Part shown: positions 62,891 to 64,000 of the stretch, piece after piece | How the letters are laid out: each line of letters begins with the position of its first letter | Numbering within the stretch: the first letter of the stretch is position 1 | Source: Amycolatopsis deserti | Lineage (GTDB): Bacteria; Actinomycetota; Actinomycetes; Mycobacteriales; Pseudonocardiaceae | Direction: 5' to 3' | Assembly: GCF_014653945.1 (NCBI RefSeq) | Contig: NZ_BNAU01000004.1 | Coordinates: forward strand, 558,001-622,000 | Length of the DNA stretch: 64,000 bases | Notes under the pieces: model-generated | The model's database searches: none | Told to the model about the DNA's origin: nothing | The model's input: only the letters and a program-made list of their open reading frames with translations | Made by a program: the position numbers and the translations under genes

Positions 62891-62923
62891 CGGTGGCCAG
62901 GGCCGGGGTCGAACCGGCGACCT
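62891..62923. repeat. Attachment-site repeat, tRNA copy
   Basis: Identical 33 bp to 59559-59591; it lies at the 3' end of the intact tRNA-Phe, so integration rebuilt the tRNA. Confidence 0.85.
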
Positions 62924-62967
62924 TCCGCTTTTCAGGCGGACGCTCGTACCAACTGAGCTACCTGGCC
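62894..62967 (-). tRNA. tRNA-Phe (GAA)
   Basis: 74 nt. Acceptor GGCCAGG/CCTGGCC, anticodon stem-loop CCGC-CTGAAAA-GCGG with anticodon GAA, T-arm GCCGG-TTCGACC-CCGGC. The CCA end is not encoded. Host site of the integrated element; third gene of a Glu-Asp-Phe array transcribed on the minus strand. Confidence 0.95.
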
Positions 62968-62997
62968 GGAAACGCCGGCTGAAGCCAGACGCTACTG

Positions 62998-63071
62998 CGA
63001 CCCTGACGGGACTCGAACCCGCGACCTTCGCCGTGACAGGGCGACGCGCTAACCAACTGCGCCACAGGGCC
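62998..63071 (-). tRNA. tRNA-Asp (GTC)
   Basis: 74 nt. Acceptor GGCCCTG/CAGGGTC, anticodon loop CTGTCAC in the stem CGCC/GGCG, T-arm GCGGG-TTCGAGT-CCCGT. 30 bp from tRNA-Phe and 18 bp from tRNA-Glu; likely one transcript. Confidence 0.95.
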
Positions 63072-63089
63072 ATATGCATTTGTCATGCG

Positions 63090-63162
63090 TACTCCCAACG
63101 GGATTCGAACCCGCGTTGCCGCCTTGAAAGGGCGGAGTCCTAGGCCGCTAGACGATGGGAGC
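63090..63162 (-). tRNA. tRNA-Glu (TTC)
   Basis: 73 nt. Acceptor GCTCCCA pairing with TGGGAGT, anticodon loop CTTTCAA in the stem CCGCC/GGCGG, T-arm CGGG-TTCGAAT-CCCG. First of the tRNA array; TATGCT about 60 bp upstream could be its -10. Confidence 0.95.
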
Positions 63163-63322
63163 CCGGCCGGTTCGGGTGACCGACCGACCGCGCTCTCAGG
63201 TCTCCCTGGGAGCGATTACAAGCATAGGGCACCCCGAACCCGCCCTTCCACCGGGTATCCCTTAACGCCCGCAACCGTGCCTGAGCAGGGAAAACACGCG
63301 ACCGCCTGCCCGACTGGCCCGG

Positions 63323-64000
63323 TCACTCGTCGCGACCGAGGTCCGCCAGCGAGCGCACCAGCTCGGCGCGCTCCGGCTCGGACAGCACCTCCAGCAGCTC
63401 GTCCATCCGCTCATCGGTCAGCGACTCCGCCCGCCGCCACCGCTCCTCCAGATCCGGGCGCCGGCGGGCACGCGCGATCAGCTCGTCGGCCGCCTCCGGG
63501 GACCACGCCGTCCGCAGCAGGCGCGCCCGCCCGCCCTCCGGGTCGGCCACCACCGCCTCCGGCACCGTCAGCCCCACCGCCCGCAGCGCCGCGAAGTGCA
63601 ACCCGCCCCGGTACTCGCGCAGCAGCATCAAGCCGTGGCCGATGCGGGCGACCGGATCGGACGGCCACTCGACCCGCTGCCAGCCCGCGAACAGCGCCAA
63701 GCCGCTCGCGTCCGCGGCCTCCACCAACCGGGGCAGCAACGCGGCCAACGGCGACTCCCGCAGGTGCGCCTTCGACCATCGGTACAGCGCCTCCGTGTAC
63801 GCCGCGACCGCCACCTCCGCGCCCAACCGCTCGGTCGCCGTCGGCAGGACCGCGTCCACCACCCACCGCGGGAAGATCCCGAACAGCTCGGCGACCACCG
63901 CCGGCGACGGATCGCCCAGCACCGCGGACCGGCCGCGGAAGTACAACGCCCGCCGCCCCAGCCCGGCCTCGCGCTCCACCTCGGCCAGCTCCGGCGACGT
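63323..64000 (-). CDS. SCO6745-family-like protein (partial, 5' end off window)
   Basis: 226 codons visible, open to the right edge; an internal GTG at 63979 is not the true start because the frame continues through SPELAEVEREAG. GRRALYFRGRSAVLGDPSPA, then FGIFPRWVVDAVLPTA and HGLMLLREYRGGLHFAALRA match the all-helical SCO6745-type family of actinobacteria, function unknown. The C-terminal LTDERMDELLEVLSEPERAE is an extra helix resembling MarR-like ends. Confidence 0.65.
   Translation of the reverse strand, partial: TSPELAEVEREAGLGRRALYFRGRSAVLGDPSPAVVAELFGIFPRWVVDAVLPTATERLGAEVAVAAYTEALYRWSKAHLRESPLAALLPRLVEAADASGLALFAGWQRVEWPSDPVARIGHGLMLLREYRGGLHFAALRAVGLTVPEAVVADPEGGRARLLRTAWSPEAADELIARARRRPDLEERWRRAESLTDERMDELLEVLSEPERAELVRSLADLGRDE

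Larger units (their letters stand above)
59559..62923. mobile_element. Degenerate integrative element in tRNA-Phe
   Basis: A 3.4-kb island between 33-bp direct repeats, one being the 3' end of an intact tRNA-Phe. It carries remnants of a tyrosine integrase, an AlbA_2-domain gene with a frameshift, a ligase-like short ORF, and one intact-looking methyltransferase. Base composition is visibly less GC-rich than its surroundings. The element also brings a terminator now used by the tRNA. No replication or transfer genes remain, so it is a relic, perhaps of an AICE-type element. Confidence 0.8.

Overview
The window is high-GC DNA (GTG starts are common, third codon positions are strongly G/C, many genes overlap) from a filamentous actinomycete. 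The gene content points to Pseudonocardiaceae and an Amycolatopsis-like genome is my best guess: a lysC-asd pair, dnaX next to an SRP RNA gene, recR-ybaB, DUF397 and XRE-DUF5753 proteins, a SapB-type class III lanthipeptide cluster, and a tRNA Glu-Asp-Phe array. The species call is inference.

Layout. 1-5.3 kb: edge of a secreted SdrD-B-domain protein, asd and lysC (aspartate pathway), a PIG-V-like mannosyltransferase, a small orphan gene between two identical 23-bp repeats, and a nitroreductase. 5.3-14.9 kb: a compact minus-strand class III lanthipeptide locus (LanKC synthetase, 49-aa precursor, two half-transporters, and a large AAA/SARP-type regulator in place of the usual RamR response regulator). 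14.9-20.4 kb: leuA with a Leu-codon leader peptide and attenuator, an AhpD-like protein, a LysR/EamA divergent pair, and a DedA protein. 20.4-26.3 kb: a complete dipeptide/oligopeptide ABC importer operon. 26.3-31.6 kb: recR, ybaB, dnaX, a cell-wall amidase, a broken methyltransferase and the SRP RNA. 31.6-37.8 kb: a PhoPR-like two-component system with a polyprenol-phosphate glycosyltransferase/flippase fusion and a GT39 transferase, linked by 11-bp-phased CACAG-type boxes. 37.8-45.3 kb: DUF397, LysR and two alpha/beta hydrolases, an XRE plus Methyltransf_19 pair, gnd, and a Clp-N/HTH protein behind a leaderless promoter covered by two palindromes. 45.3-59.5 kb: an amidase relic, pobA, an NmrA-like/Rrf2 pair, MetE-like core plus IclR, a lone ketosynthase, a PAS-GGDEF-EAL protein, AraC/quinone reductase, a Cmx-like MFS pump with leader peptide and hairpin, and an AlkZ-like glycosylase. 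59.5-63 kb: a decayed 3.4-kb integrative element in tRNA-Phe, bounded by 33-bp direct repeats. 63-64 kb: tRNA-Asp, tRNA-Glu and the edge of an SCO6745-like gene.

How it fits together. The lanthipeptide locus is a self-contained make-modify-export unit: LanKC phosphorylates, eliminates and cyclises the precursor, and the paired ABC proteins export it. The regulator probably controls the operon through three tandem 11-bp repeats ahead of lanKC. The two-component system appears to control itself, the DUF5666 membrane protein and the glycosyltransferase pair through the same type of box. Many small regulatory devices are readable directly: the leu attenuator, the MFS attenuator, the paired operators before the Clp-N gene, inverted-repeat operators in divergent promoters, and hairpins inside operons.
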